Assembly: GCF_044454545.1 (NCBI RefSeq)
Contig: NZ_JBITDV010000002.1
Coordinates: 620,001 to 684,000, forward strand
Source: Cryptosporangium sp044454545
GTDB taxonomy: Bacteria > Actinomycetota > Actinomycetes > Mycobacteriales > Cryptosporangiaceae
Reading direction: 5' to 3'
DNA length: 64,000 nt
Position numbers and translations under genes: made by a program
The notes under the pieces: model-generated
What the model was told of the DNA's origin: nothing
What the model saw: the letters and a program-made list of their open reading frames with translations, nothing else
Database searches by the model: none
In this document: positions 34,102-42,417 of the stretch, piece by piece
How the letters are laid out: every line of letters begins with the position of its first letter
Numbering within the stretch: the first letter of the stretch is position 1

Positions 34102-34997
34102 AGGCCCGCCATCTTCGTCACCGCGTCCAGCGCCCGCAGGGTCTCGTCCGGTGTCGGCGGCGGGGCCGACAGCGTCGCCACCCCGACCGCGGCCCAGTCT
34201 TCGAGCGGGATCCGGGTGCCCGGGTGGTTGTAGAGCAGCACCATGAGGCGCCCGGCCCCGGCCGCCGCGTAGGCGTCCCGGATCTCCTCGCTGGGGTCGC
34301 GCACGCCGACGGTGATCGACAGCTCGGCCGGGTCCCGGCCGATCCGGGCACACTCGGCGTCGAGAGCGGCCCGGAACTCGGCGACCTGGGCCGGTGTCAC
34401 ACCGGTGGCGAGCCAGCCGTCGGCCCACGCGGCGATCCGGCGCGCGGCCACCGGCGTGGGCTGTGCTCCGACGATCACCGGGGGATGCGGCCGCTGCACC
34501 GGGCGGGGGTCGCAGATCATCTCCGGAAACCCGTCGTACGTCGTGCCGGTCCAGAGCGCCTTCATCGCCCCGACCGCCTCGATCGTGTAGCCCCAGGGTT
34601 TGGCCGCCGCGGCCGGGTTGTGCAGCTCGGTGACCTCACGGAGCCAGCCGGTGCCGACGCCGAACAGGAAGCGCCCGCCGCTGAACGCGTCCAGGGTCGA
34701 GACGGCCTTGGCGAGGGTGAGGGGCGGGTGCTCCGGCACCAGACAGACCCCGGTGGCGACCCGGAGGTCGCGGGTGACCGCGGCCATCATGCCGAGGACG
34801 ACGAACGGGTCGGCCATCTGGTGGTAGACGTCGGGGATCGGGCCTCCGGTCATCGGGAACGCGATGCCGGGGTGCGCGGGCACGACCGTGTGCTCGGGGG
34901 CCCAGTACGACTCGAACCGCCGTGCCTCGAGCTCCCGGGCCAGGGTGACCGCGTCGATCGTGTACGTCGTGACCGCCAGCTGCGCGCCGATCTTCAT
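34098..34997 (-). CDS. LLM-class F420-dependent oxidoreductase
   Basis: Luciferase-like monooxygenase-fold protein of 299 residues. It begins MKIGAQLAVTTYTIDA and includes STLDAFSGGRFLFGVGTGW, the usual LLM core block, and PVIVGAQPTPVAARRIA. The sequence style is that of coenzyme F420 users in actinomycetes, although FMN cannot be excluded. It is coupled to the lactonase gene and divergent from the second luciferase-like gene at 35135. No shared regulon element is visible in the 137-base gap between them. Confidence 0.87.
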   Translation of the reverse strand: MKIGAQLAVTTYTIDAVTLARELEARRFESYWAPEHTVVPAHPGIAFPMTGGPIPDVYHQMADPFVVLGMMAAVTRDLRVATGVCLVPEHPPLTLAKAVSTLDAFSGGRFLFGVGTGWLREVTELHNPAAAAKPWGYTIEAVGAMKALWTGTTYDGFPEMICDPRPVQRPHPPVIVGAQPTPVAARRIAAWADGWLATGVTPAQVAEFRAALDAECARIGRDPAELSITVGVRDPSEEIRDAYAAAGAGRLMVLLYNHPGTRIPLEDWAAVGVATLSAPPPTPDETLRALDAVTKMAGL

Positions 34998-35134
34998 CTG
35001 GACGACTCTCGGGCGCGGCCCGTTCGTCGGCCAGCGCACTGTTCAGCGGGCCGGAACGAAGTCGTGGGGCCCTCGCACCGCCCGGTGTTTGACTCCGGAC
35101 GCCGCCCCTCTCGACGACCCTGGAGGACAGACCC

Positions 35135-36328
35135 GTGAAGGTCGGAGTTCACTTCAACTTTCAGAACTACCTCGATTGGGACCGCTTCCTCGCGAAGGCG
35201 CCCGGCCCTCCGAAGGTCTCCGACCAGCAGATCTACGACGAGGAGATCGCGCTGGCCGAACTCGTCGAACCGCTGGGCTTCGACTCGTACTGGGCGATCG
35301 ACCACCATTTCACGCCGTACGTCATGACCGGCGGGGCCCTGCAGCACCTGACGTTCATGGCAGGGCGGACCAGCAGCATCGACTTCGGCACGATGATCGT
35401 CGTGCTGCCCTGGTACGACCCGCTGGTGGTCGCCGACCAGATCTCCGCGCTCGACAACCTGCTCCAGGGACGGCAGCTCACGCTGGGCATGGGCCGGGGC
35501 GCGGCGATCCGGGAGTTCGACGCGTTCCGGGTGCCGATGGCGGAGGCGCGCAGCCGGTTCAACGAGACCCTGGAGATCCTCCGCAAGGCGATGTCGCAGG
35601 AGTGGTTCTCGCACGAGGGCGAACACTTCACGATCCCGGAGACCACGATCCGGCCGTCCTACCGCAACCCGCAGCGGCTCATGGACCGGATGAGGATCGC
35701 CTGGACCAGCCCCGAGACGCTCCCGATCGCCGCCAACGCCGGGCTCGGGATGCTGATGACGAACCAGAAGAGCTGGGACGACTACGCGTCGGACGTCGCC
35801 GCGTTCAACAGCATCCGGGCCGGCAACGGGCTCGACCCCACTCAGCCGACCGTCGTCGTCCGCATGGTCTGTGCCTCGACCGAGGAAGAGGCGTGGGAAG
35901 CCATGAAGGTGCACTCGCTGGAAGCGGGTGAGAGCAGCAGGTTGCACTACCAGTTCGACGACCCGGAGCGGTTCCGCAACACCAAGGGTTACGAGCAGTA
36001 CGCCCGGCTCAGCACGACGATCACCGACCAGGAGACGCTCGCCGACAAGAGCGCGCGCCCGCAGGCCTGGGGCACCCCGGACCAGGTTTTCGAGAAGCTC
36101 AAGGACATCCGGGCCAAGACTAGCGCGGACGAGTTCGTCCTCAACGTGCGGTTCGGGGCCATGCCGATCGAGCAGGCCGAGCGCTCCCTCCGGCTGTTCG
36201 CCAAGGAGGTGCTCCCGCGCCTGCACGAGCTGGAGGCGCCGCTGGCGGACTCGATGCGCGGAGCGGCCGAGGGCGCCGGTCACGTCGCGTTCGGCAGTTC
36301 CGAAGAGCCGACCCGGCTGGGGCTGTAG
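35135..36328 (+). CDS. LLM-class flavin-dependent monooxygenase
   Basis: Luciferase-family protein of 397 residues, longer than the neighbouring LLM and closer to FMNH2-dependent alkanal monooxygenase-type enzymes. Seen: YWAIDHHFTPYVMTGG near residue 50, LPWYDPLVVADQISALDNLLQGRQLTLGMGRG as separate core blocks. The GTG at 35135 follows CTGGAGGACAG. Such enzymes need a flavin reductase; the reductase at 61982-62512 is the only candidate in the window (inferred). It is followed three bases later by the long SDR. Confidence 0.88.
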   Translation: MKVGVHFNFQNYLDWDRFLAKAPGPPKVSDQQIYDEEIALAELVEPLGFDSYWAIDHHFTPYVMTGGALQHLTFMAGRTSSIDFGTMIVVLPWYDPLVVADQISALDNLLQGRQLTLGMGRGAAIREFDAFRVPMAEARSRFNETLEILRKAMSQEWFSHEGEHFTIPETTIRPSYRNPQRLMDRMRIAWTSPETLPIAANAGLGMLMTNQKSWDDYASDVAAFNSIRAGNGLDPTQPTVVVRMVCASTEEEAWEAMKVHSLEAGESSRLHYQFDDPERFRNTKGYEQYARLSTTITDQETLADKSARPQAWGTPDQVFEKLKDIRAKTSADEFVLNVRFGAMPIEQAERSLRLFAKEVLPRLHELEAPLADSMRGAAEGAGHVAFGSSEEPTRLGL

Positions 36329-36331
36329 CCC

Positions 36332-37249
36332 ATGGCCAGCGACTACTTCACGAGGCAGTACGAGCGCGCGGTGGCGGCCGGGGACAGCCTCGACGTGCTG
36401 TTCGACGAGCAGCGGATGCCGTTCGACTCGATCGAGAAGCGGGTGACCGACCTCCTCGACCTGAGCGGCCGGCGAGTGGTCATCACCGGCGGTGGCGGCG
36501 CGGGCCTCGGACAGGCCTGCGCGAACCGGTTCGCCGGCCTCGGCGCCGACGTCGCCCTGGTGGACATCAAGGTCGACGCCCCGGGCGCCACCGGCAGCCT
36601 GCCCCAGTACGCGGGACCGGATCCGCACGGCGTGGCCGAACGCGTCTCCGCGAAGTGGGGCACCCGCGCGTTCGGGATCCACGGCGACGCCTCCGACTGG
36701 GACGACATCCAGCGGTGGATGGCCGAATGCCACGACAAGCTCGGCGGCATCGACGTCCTCGTCAACAGCGCGGTCGACGTGGCCGTGGTCGACTTCTACA
36801 CGTCGTCGCGCGACGACATCGACCGATCGCTGCGCGGCACCATGGCCGGACCGATGTACGCCAGCCGGGCCGTGCTCGACTACATGGTTCCCCAGGGCAG
36901 CGGGCACATCATCAACATCGGCAGCGCCTCGGCGAACACCCCGACCGCCCCGAGGAATCTGTTGTACGGCACCGGGAAGAGCTGGCTGGCGTCGTTCACG
37001 AAGTTCCTGGCCGCCGAGGTGATCTCCCAGGGCATCCGGGTCAACGGCGTCAACCCGGCGTCGATGGTTCGCACCAAGCAGAAGATCCCGGCGTTCAACG
37101 ACATGTGGTTCTACGCGTTGATGCGCAACCAGCTCGGCCGCTACCTCCTCCACGAGGAGACCGCCAACGTCGTCGCTTTTCTGGCGTCGGACGCCGCCAG
37201 CGCGATGGTGGGCGAGGTCGTCGGGACGGACGGCGGTGCGTCGCTCTGA
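36332..37249 (+). CDS. SDR with N-terminal extension, paralogue B
   Basis: SDR of 305 residues, the same length and architecture as the one at 17759-18676: about 45 extra N-terminal residues, KRVTDLLDLSGRRVVITGGGGAGLGQ, and the catalytic block YGTGK in place of the usual YxASK. The region DDIDRSLRGTMAGPMYASRAVLDYM is also shared with its paralogue. It forms an operon with the luciferase-like gene. Both paralogues probably act on related polyfunctional substrates; the reaction is unknown. Confidence 0.85.
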   Translation: MASDYFTRQYERAVAAGDSLDVLFDEQRMPFDSIEKRVTDLLDLSGRRVVITGGGGAGLGQACANRFAGLGADVALVDIKVDAPGATGSLPQYAGPDPHGVAERVSAKWGTRAFGIHGDASDWDDIQRWMAECHDKLGGIDVLVNSAVDVAVVDFYTSSRDDIDRSLRGTMAGPMYASRAVLDYMVPQGSGHIINIGSASANTPTAPRNLLYGTGKSWLASFTKFLAAEVISQGIRVNGVNPASMVRTKQKIPAFNDMWFYALMRNQLGRYLLHEETANVVAFLASDAASAMVGEVVGTDGGASL

Positions 37250-37253
37250 GCAG

Positions 37254-37295
37254 CGGGCGGGTCCCGGTCACGGTGACGTGACCGGGACCCGCCCG
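37254..37295. terminator. Strong hairpin terminator with T-tract
   Basis: Eighteen-base perfect arms (CGGGCGGGTCCCGGTCAC and complement, 37254-37271 and 37278-37295) around a 6-base loop, followed by TTT on the plus strand. It is placed four bases after the SDR stop and just before the convergent hydrolase gene end. Confidence 0.85.
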
Positions 37296-37297
37296 TT

Positions 37298-38335
37298 TCA
37301 GGAGTTCGTCCGGGGTAGCAGGTGCGTGCGGAGGTGCTCGTTGGTGAGGCGCTCGGTCTCGGGACCGTTCTCCGGGAGCGCCGCGCCGTGGGTCTGCGGC
37401 AGCCGGCGCATCGTCACCGTGACGCCGTCGTCGATCAGGCGACCGCCGTACGCGATGCCTTCGTCCCGCAGAACGTCGTAGTCGCCGAGGACGATCAGAG
37501 CCGGGGGCAGGCCGCGCAGATGGGACGCGTGCATCGGAGAGGCGTAGGGCTCGTACGCGTCGGCCGGTGCCGCCAGGTACATGTCCCACGTCTCCAGCGC
37601 GTTCTGGCGGGTCATCGTGTACCCCTCGGCGAAGAGGCGCATCGAACCGGTGTTGCAGCCACTGCTGGTGACCGGGATGTTGAGGACCTGCGCCGACAGG
37701 GCCGGGCCACCCCGGTCGCGGCACATCAGCGCCACCGCGGTGGCCAGGTTGCCGCCCGCGCTGCCGCCACCGACGGCGAGCCGGCCGGGGTCAGCCCCGA
37801 GCTGCTCGGCGTTGGCCGCGACCCAGGTCAGCGCCGCGAAGCAGTCCTCGACGGGGAGCGGAAACTTGTGCTCCGGCGCCATCCGGTAGTCGACGTCGAC
37901 GACGACGACACCGAGTGTGCGAGCGCGGGCACCGTGCACGGCGGCGCCGGCCCGGAGGACGTCGAGCCCGCCACCGATCCAGAACCCGCCGCCGTGGAAG
38001 TTGAGGTAGGCGGGTGCGTTCTCGACGCCGTCCGGCCGGTAGACGATCGCGTTGATCGAACCGTCCGCGCAGTCGGCGCAGCCGGACCATCCACAGCTCC
38101 CGGTCACCGGGATCCGGACTTCGGTGACCGTGACTCCATCGAGGGCGGGCGGGGTGAACCCGGCGACCATCCGCGCCTGCTGTTCGGCGCGCAGCGACGT
38201 GACGTCGGCGAACCACTTGTCGCGCGCGGACTGCTCGGCCGGTGGCTGCCTCACCGTGGGGCACGGATTGCTCTCCACGTGCGGCCTGATCAGCTCGATG
38301 ATCTCTCGGAGCTGCGGCTCCACCACTAATTCCAT
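37298..38335 (-). CDS. Alpha/beta hydrolase, hormone-sensitive lipase family
   Basis: Esterase of 345 residues. The oxyanion motif HGGG is in YLNFHGGGFWIG, the nucleophile is Ser in VGGGSAGGN (the family GDSAGG with Asp replaced by Gly), Asp is in LGDYDVLRDEG and His in LPQTHGAA. It follows the nitroreductase by 28 bases on the same strand and is probably transcribed from the same regulated promoter. The ester substrate is unknown. Confidence 0.9.
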   Translation of the reverse strand: MELVVEPQLREIIELIRPHVESNPCPTVRQPPAEQSARDKWFADVTSLRAEQQARMVAGFTPPALDGVTVTEVRIPVTGSCGWSGCADCADGSINAIVYRPDGVENAPAYLNFHGGGFWIGGGLDVLRAGAAVHGARARTLGVVVVDVDYRMAPEHKFPLPVEDCFAALTWVAANAEQLGADPGRLAVGGGSAGGNLATAVALMCRDRGGPALSAQVLNIPVTSSGCNTGSMRLFAEGYTMTRQNALETWDMYLAAPADAYEPYASPMHASHLRGLPPALIVLGDYDVLRDEGIAYGGRLIDDGVTVTMRRLPQTHGAALPENGPETERLTNEHLRTHLLPRTNS

Positions 38336-38363
38336 GACCAGGTCCGTCCAATCTTCTCGGAGT

Positions 38364-38990
38364 TCAGGACCACGCCGTGCCGAAGTGTCCGCGGTACATC
38401 GTGGGGACCACCGGATTGCGGGTGAGGGGTCCGTAGTGCCCGACGGGGTAGCCCATCGGGATCGTCGCGCCGATCTCGAACGTGGCCGGGATGCCGAAGT
38501 ACGCCCGGACCGCCGGCTCGTTCTCGAGGTGGTTCGTCGTCATGGCGGCCCCGATACCGAGGCCCCGCGCGGCCAGGAGCAGGTTTTGGGTCGCGGCGTA
38601 CACCGAGGACCAGCCGAACCGGACGTCGGGCTTCTCGGCGTTCGGGAAGACGTTCTCGATGAGCGGCAGCACGATGACGGGCGCCCGGTCGAACTCGAAG
38701 ATGAACTCCCGATAGCGACGCTGCCCGTGCGCGGCCGGTGACGTGTCGGTCGCGGGCGGCTCCGGGAAGCGGTGGCCGACGGCCTCGACCAGCATGTCCC
38801 GGAACCACCGCCGGTCATGCGGCGCGGTGACCACGAGGAACTTCCACAGCTGCCGGTTGCCCGCGCTCGGGGCGCGCGTCGCGTAGTGGATCAGCCGCTC
38901 GAGCAGTTCGTCGGGAAGGGGATCGGGCCGGATGCGGCGGATCGATCGGCACGTCTCCATCGCCTCGAAAAGGTCGATCGTCTCGCTCAT
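38364..38990 (-). CDS. Nitroreductase family protein
   Basis: FMN-dependent NAD(P)H oxidoreductase of 208 residues. FMN-binding signatures are CRSIRRIRPDPLP near the start, APSAGNRQLW, and GLGIGAAMTTNHLE. Family members reduce nitro groups, enones or quinones, and some act in dehalogenation or flavin chemistry; a pathway-specific double-bond reduction is plausible. The shared element lies six bases before the ATG and provides TATCGT at -13 to -8; there is no ribosome-binding site, so a leaderless transcript is likely. Confidence 0.9.
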   Translation of the reverse strand: MSETIDLFEAMETCRSIRRIRPDPLPDELLERLIHYATRAPSAGNRQLWKFLVVTAPHDRRWFRDMLVEAVGHRFPEPPATDTSPAAHGQRRYREFIFEFDRAPVIVLPLIENVFPNAEKPDVRFGWSSVYAATQNLLLAARGLGIGAAMTTNHLENEPAVRAYFGIPATFEIGATIPMGYPVGHYGPLTRNPVVPTMYRGHFGTAWS

Positions 38991-38995
38991 ACGAA

Positions 38996-39028
38996 GTACG
39001 ATATCTCATGTACCGTACGTTGCCCAGG
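38996..39028. promoter_or_regulatory. Shared regulon element, site 5
   Basis: GTACGATATCTC joined to ATGTACCGTAC forms an imperfect palindrome at 38996-39018. Including ten further bases to 39028 it matches site 7 (57200-57232) at 31 of 33 positions. It controls the nitroreductase-hydrolase operon; its other side faces only the 3' end of the LuxR gene. Confidence 0.75.
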
Positions 39029-39034
39029 CCCTGC

Positions 39035-41359
39035 TCAGCTGGGTGGCCGGGGGAGGCGCTCGGCCACCCAAGCGGCCACCTGGGCGCGGCTGCCGAACGC
39101 GAGTTTCTCCAGGATGTGGGTCACGTGGGCGTCGACGGTGCGGGGCGAGATCGCGAGCCGGCCCGCGATCTGCCGGTTCCCGAGACCGAGGGCGATCTGC
39201 TGCGCGACCTGCCACTCCCGTCCGGTCAGAGGGCGGAAGACATCGGCGGGCTGCTGGTCGGTGTGCCCCTGTTCGTGCTCACGGAGCGCGTAGGCCAGGG
39301 CCTGCCGCGGCGACAGCTCGGCGCCCGACGTCAGCAGCGCGGCGAGCACGCGGTCGGGGAGGCCGGTGCGCAACCGTTCGAGGGACGCGTCCCGGAGCTC
39401 GCGCATAGCGCTCACGGTCTCGATCGAGCCGCCGCTGCGCCGCCACGCGGTTTCGGCGCACCCGGCCAGGGTCGCGCTGCGCCGGGGGTCGTCGGCACCG
39501 CTGAACCAGGCCAGCGCGTCCAAGCACATCGCCTGGCCGACTTCCTCGTCGTCCTGCGCCTTGAGCTGGAACGCCTCGAGGACCATGGCCTCGGCGGCGG
39601 CGGAGTCGCCCGCGCCCCAGAGCACCATGCCCAGATGCATGAGTGCGCTGGAGTGCAGCGTTCTCTCGGCCCGCCGGCCGGTGACGACCAGGCATTCCTC
39701 GAGCAGCTCCTGGGCCGACGCGAGCTCGCCGCACAACCACTGGGCGACGCCGTAGCCGAGCAGGACATGCGCGCGTCCGACGACCTCGCCGCACGCGTCG
39801 AACAGCCGAAGGGCCTCGGCGAGCGGGGCCTGGGCCCCGTGCGGGTCGCTCTCCGCGAGTTGCGCCATGCCTTCGACGAATCGCAGGTAGCCCAGGTCGG
39901 CCGGCTCCGGTTCGGGCCCGAGCTCGGTCAGCGCGTCCGCGATGAGTCTCGGGACCACAGCGACATCGCGCAAGAAGAAGGAGAAGTTCGCGAGCCAGCA
40001 CTGAGCGATGGCTCGGCCCGGGGTGCCCGGCTCGGACTCGTCGACCCCGCGCCGGAGCCAGTGGTGCCCCTCCGAGGTCAGGCCGGCCGTCGTCCAGTAG
40101 GAACTCAGTTCGCAGGCGATGCGCATCGCCCGGGCCGGCTCACGGTCGTCGAGCGCGAACTGCAGGGCCGACGCGATGTTCTGGTGTTCCAGGCGCAGCC
40201 GGCGAGCCCACTCCTGCTGTCCGGGCCCGAACCAGGCCTCGCGATAGTTGCCGGCCAACGTCGTGCACCACTCGACGAACCGCCGCCGAACCGCGCCGAG
40301 CCGGCCCGACTCGATGAGTCGCTCGGACCCGAACTCCCGGATGGCGCCGAGCATCCGGAAGCGCGCTTCGGGGCCCGGATCCTCCTCGCGGGTCAGGATC
40401 GATTTCTCGACGAGCTCGGTCAGCAGGTCGACGACGTCGTCGGCGGCCAGGTCGACGTCGGTGCAGACCGACTCCACCGCCGAGACGACAAAGCTGCTCG
40501 GGAAGACCGACAGGCGCGCCCACAGGAGCTGCTCCGGCCTCGAGCAGAGGTCGTAACTCCAGGTGATCGAGGCGAGGAGCGTTTGGTGGCGGCCCGGAGC
40601 GCTGCGGTCGCCCGTCGTCAGGAGCCGTAGCCGGGAGGTGAGCCGGGCGCTGATCTGTTCGACGGGCAGCGCCCGCACCCGGTCGGCCGCGAGCTCGATC
40701 GCCAGGGGGATCCCGTCGAGGCGCTGACAGATCTGGGCGACGTGGCGCGCGTTCGTGTCGGTCAGCACGAACCCCGGTACGCGCGCTCGGGCTCGGTCGA
40801 GGAACAGCTGGACGCCGTCGTACTGGGCCAGGTCGGTCGCCCGTGCGTCCCCGGTCGGGACCGGCAGCGGCCGGACGTCGTAGGTGTGCTCCCCACCGAT
40901 CTTCATCGGTTCCCGGCTCGTCGTCAGAACGTGCACCTCCGGGGCACGGAGCAGGATCCGCCGCACCACCAGGGCGCAGGTGACGATCACCTGCTCGCAG
41001 TTGTCCAGAACGAGCAACAGGTGCTTGTCCGCCAGCCTCGCCGCGAGGGTCTCGGCGGTCCAGCCACTCGATTCGTTCCGGAATCCGAGCGCCTGCGCGA
41101 TCGCGTGCGGCACCAGCTCGGCACTTCTGACCTCGTCCAGTTCGACGAGCACGACGCCGTCCGCGAACGCGCGCCGGGTGTGCCGGGCCAGTCGTAGTGC
41201 GAGCCGGGTCTTGCCCACTCCGCCGGGGCCGGTGAGGGTGACCAGCCGCGACAACGAGAGGAGTTCCTTCGCCTGTCCCAACTCATGCCTTCGGCCCACG
41301 AAGGTTGTGACCTCGGCGGGCAACGAATCACCGTCGGCGCGGTGGGCAGACCGACTCAT
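39035..41359 (-). CDS. LuxR-type ATPase regulator (LAL-like)
   Basis: Large regulator of 774 residues. An AAA/NB-ARC-like ATPase comes first, with P-loop GPGGVGKT at 44-51 and a Walker B-like LLLVLDNCEQV; a TPR-rich middle follows, and a LuxR helix-turn-helix ends the protein (LTGREWQVAQQIALGLGNRQIA...SPRTVDAHV). The ATG at 41359 is chosen over an upstream one because MSRSAHRADGD fits homologues better. Such proteins switch on operons in response to a ligand and ATP. No shared element is found at its own promoter. Confidence 0.9.
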   Translation of the reverse strand: MSRSAHRADGDSLPAEVTTFVGRRHELGQAKELLSLSRLVTLTGPGGVGKTRLALRLARHTRRAFADGVVLVELDEVRSAELVPHAIAQALGFRNESSGWTAETLAARLADKHLLLVLDNCEQVIVTCALVVRRILLRAPEVHVLTTSREPMKIGGEHTYDVRPLPVPTGDARATDLAQYDGVQLFLDRARARVPGFVLTDTNARHVAQICQRLDGIPLAIELAADRVRALPVEQISARLTSRLRLLTTGDRSAPGRHQTLLASITWSYDLCSRPEQLLWARLSVFPSSFVVSAVESVCTDVDLAADDVVDLLTELVEKSILTREEDPGPEARFRMLGAIREFGSERLIESGRLGAVRRRFVEWCTTLAGNYREAWFGPGQQEWARRLRLEHQNIASALQFALDDREPARAMRIACELSSYWTTAGLTSEGHHWLRRGVDESEPGTPGRAIAQCWLANFSFFLRDVAVVPRLIADALTELGPEPEPADLGYLRFVEGMAQLAESDPHGAQAPLAEALRLFDACGEVVGRAHVLLGYGVAQWLCGELASAQELLEECLVVTGRRAERTLHSSALMHLGMVLWGAGDSAAAEAMVLEAFQLKAQDDEEVGQAMCLDALAWFSGADDPRRSATLAGCAETAWRRSGGSIETVSAMRELRDASLERLRTGLPDRVLAALLTSGAELSPRQALAYALREHEQGHTDQQPADVFRPLTGREWQVAQQIALGLGNRQIAGRLAISPRTVDAHVTHILEKLAFGSRAQVAAWVAERLPRPPS

Positions 41360-41397
41360 CGAGCGGATCCTAGCGGGAAACCGCAGGTGGATCCGGT

Positions 41398-42339
41398 TCA
41401 GCGGTCGAGGCGGGCCCATGCCTCGAAGGTGAGGGGCTCGACCCCGAAGGACCGGAGTTGCGCCGGGGTCGCCGGTTGGCCGACGTCACGAATCCACTCG
41501 TTCGCCTGGACGATCGGCGCGGGCATGCCTTCGGCCAGCGCTTGCTCGGGTGTCATCGGCATCTCGGGCGGCAGAATCTGCTCGCCCCACGCGCGGGACA
41601 GCGCGTCGGCGATCCCCGCGAACGTGAGAACGTCGCCGGCCAGCTGCAGCTCGACCTGGTTGAACCGGTCGGGGTCCATGATCGCGGCAGCCGCAGCACG
41701 TCCGATATCTTCGACCGCAATGAGTGCGTAGGTCGTTTCCGGGTTGACGACCGCCACGAGGCGGTTGCCCGTTCGGTTCTCGAAGTACACCGTCGGGCGC
41801 CGGAACGTTTCCATGAACGTCGACGGATAGATGATGGTCCACGCAGGGAAGCCGGCCCCGCGGACCAGATCGTTTACCTCTTCCTTGCTGAGCCAGTAGT
41901 CACTGATCGGCGGCGCCTGGTCGCTGTACGAGCGGTGCCAGCGTCCCTCGTCCCACCCGGGCGCGTCCAGGTGCCGGCCGGCGCCGGACACCGAGGTCTG
42001 GACGAAATGGTGCACTCCGGCGGCGGCGGCCGCGGCGACCAGGTTGCGCGCGTGGACGCGCTCGGCGTCGGCCTCCGGGTTGGCGAAGTCCGGGCGCAGG
42101 ACAGAGAAGACCGCGCGGACCCCGGTGCACGGCAGCACCAACGATTCCGCGTCGTAGAGGTCGCCCGGCACGAGGGTCGCGCCGAGATCGGTGAGTGCCT
42201 TCGCGCGCTCGGAACCAGGGTCACGCACGAGAGCGCGCACCGGCACCCCGGCGGCCAGCAGGGCTCGGGCGGTAGCGCCCCCTTGCTGGCCGGTTGCCCC
42301 GATCACCAGGACGGGCTCGTTGTCTCGTTGCTCGGTCAA
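41398..42339 (-). CDS. NmrA-like NAD(P)-binding protein
   Basis: Atypical SDR of 313 residues without the catalytic YxxxK pair. The nucleotide-binding motif VIGATGQQGGATARALL is at the N-terminus. The TTG at 42339 is taken as the start because GGAGA is correctly spaced five bases before it. NmrA-like proteins act as redox sensors or NADPH-dependent isoflavone/quinone reductases. It lies between malate synthase and the LuxR-type regulator on the same strand, and its functional link is unclear. Confidence 0.82.
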   Translation of the reverse strand: MTEQRDNEPVLVIGATGQQGGATARALLAAGVPVRALVRDPGSERAKALTDLGATLVPGDLYDAESLVLPCTGVRAVFSVLRPDFANPEADAERVHARNLVAAAAAAGVHHFVQTSVSGAGRHLDAPGWDEGRWHRSYSDQAPPISDYWLSKEEVNDLVRGAGFPAWTIIYPSTFMETFRRPTVYFENRTGNRLVAVVNPETTYALIAVEDIGRAAAAAIMDPDRFNQVELQLAGDVLTFAGIADALSRAWGEQILPPEMPMTPEQALAEGMPAPIVQANEWIRDVGQPATPAQLRSFGVEPLTFEAWARLDR

Positions 42340-42417
42340 GCGGATCTCCAGATTCGGGCGTTCGTCGCGGGCCGGATCGACCTTCGCGGCCTCCGTCCGC
42401 CTCGTCGAGGAACGCGT

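Noticed and set aside
34998..35134. Possible shared regulon element between the two divergent luciferase-like genes
   Set aside because: No TATCTCA or TGAGATA core is present in the gap, so these genes are not counted in the regulon.
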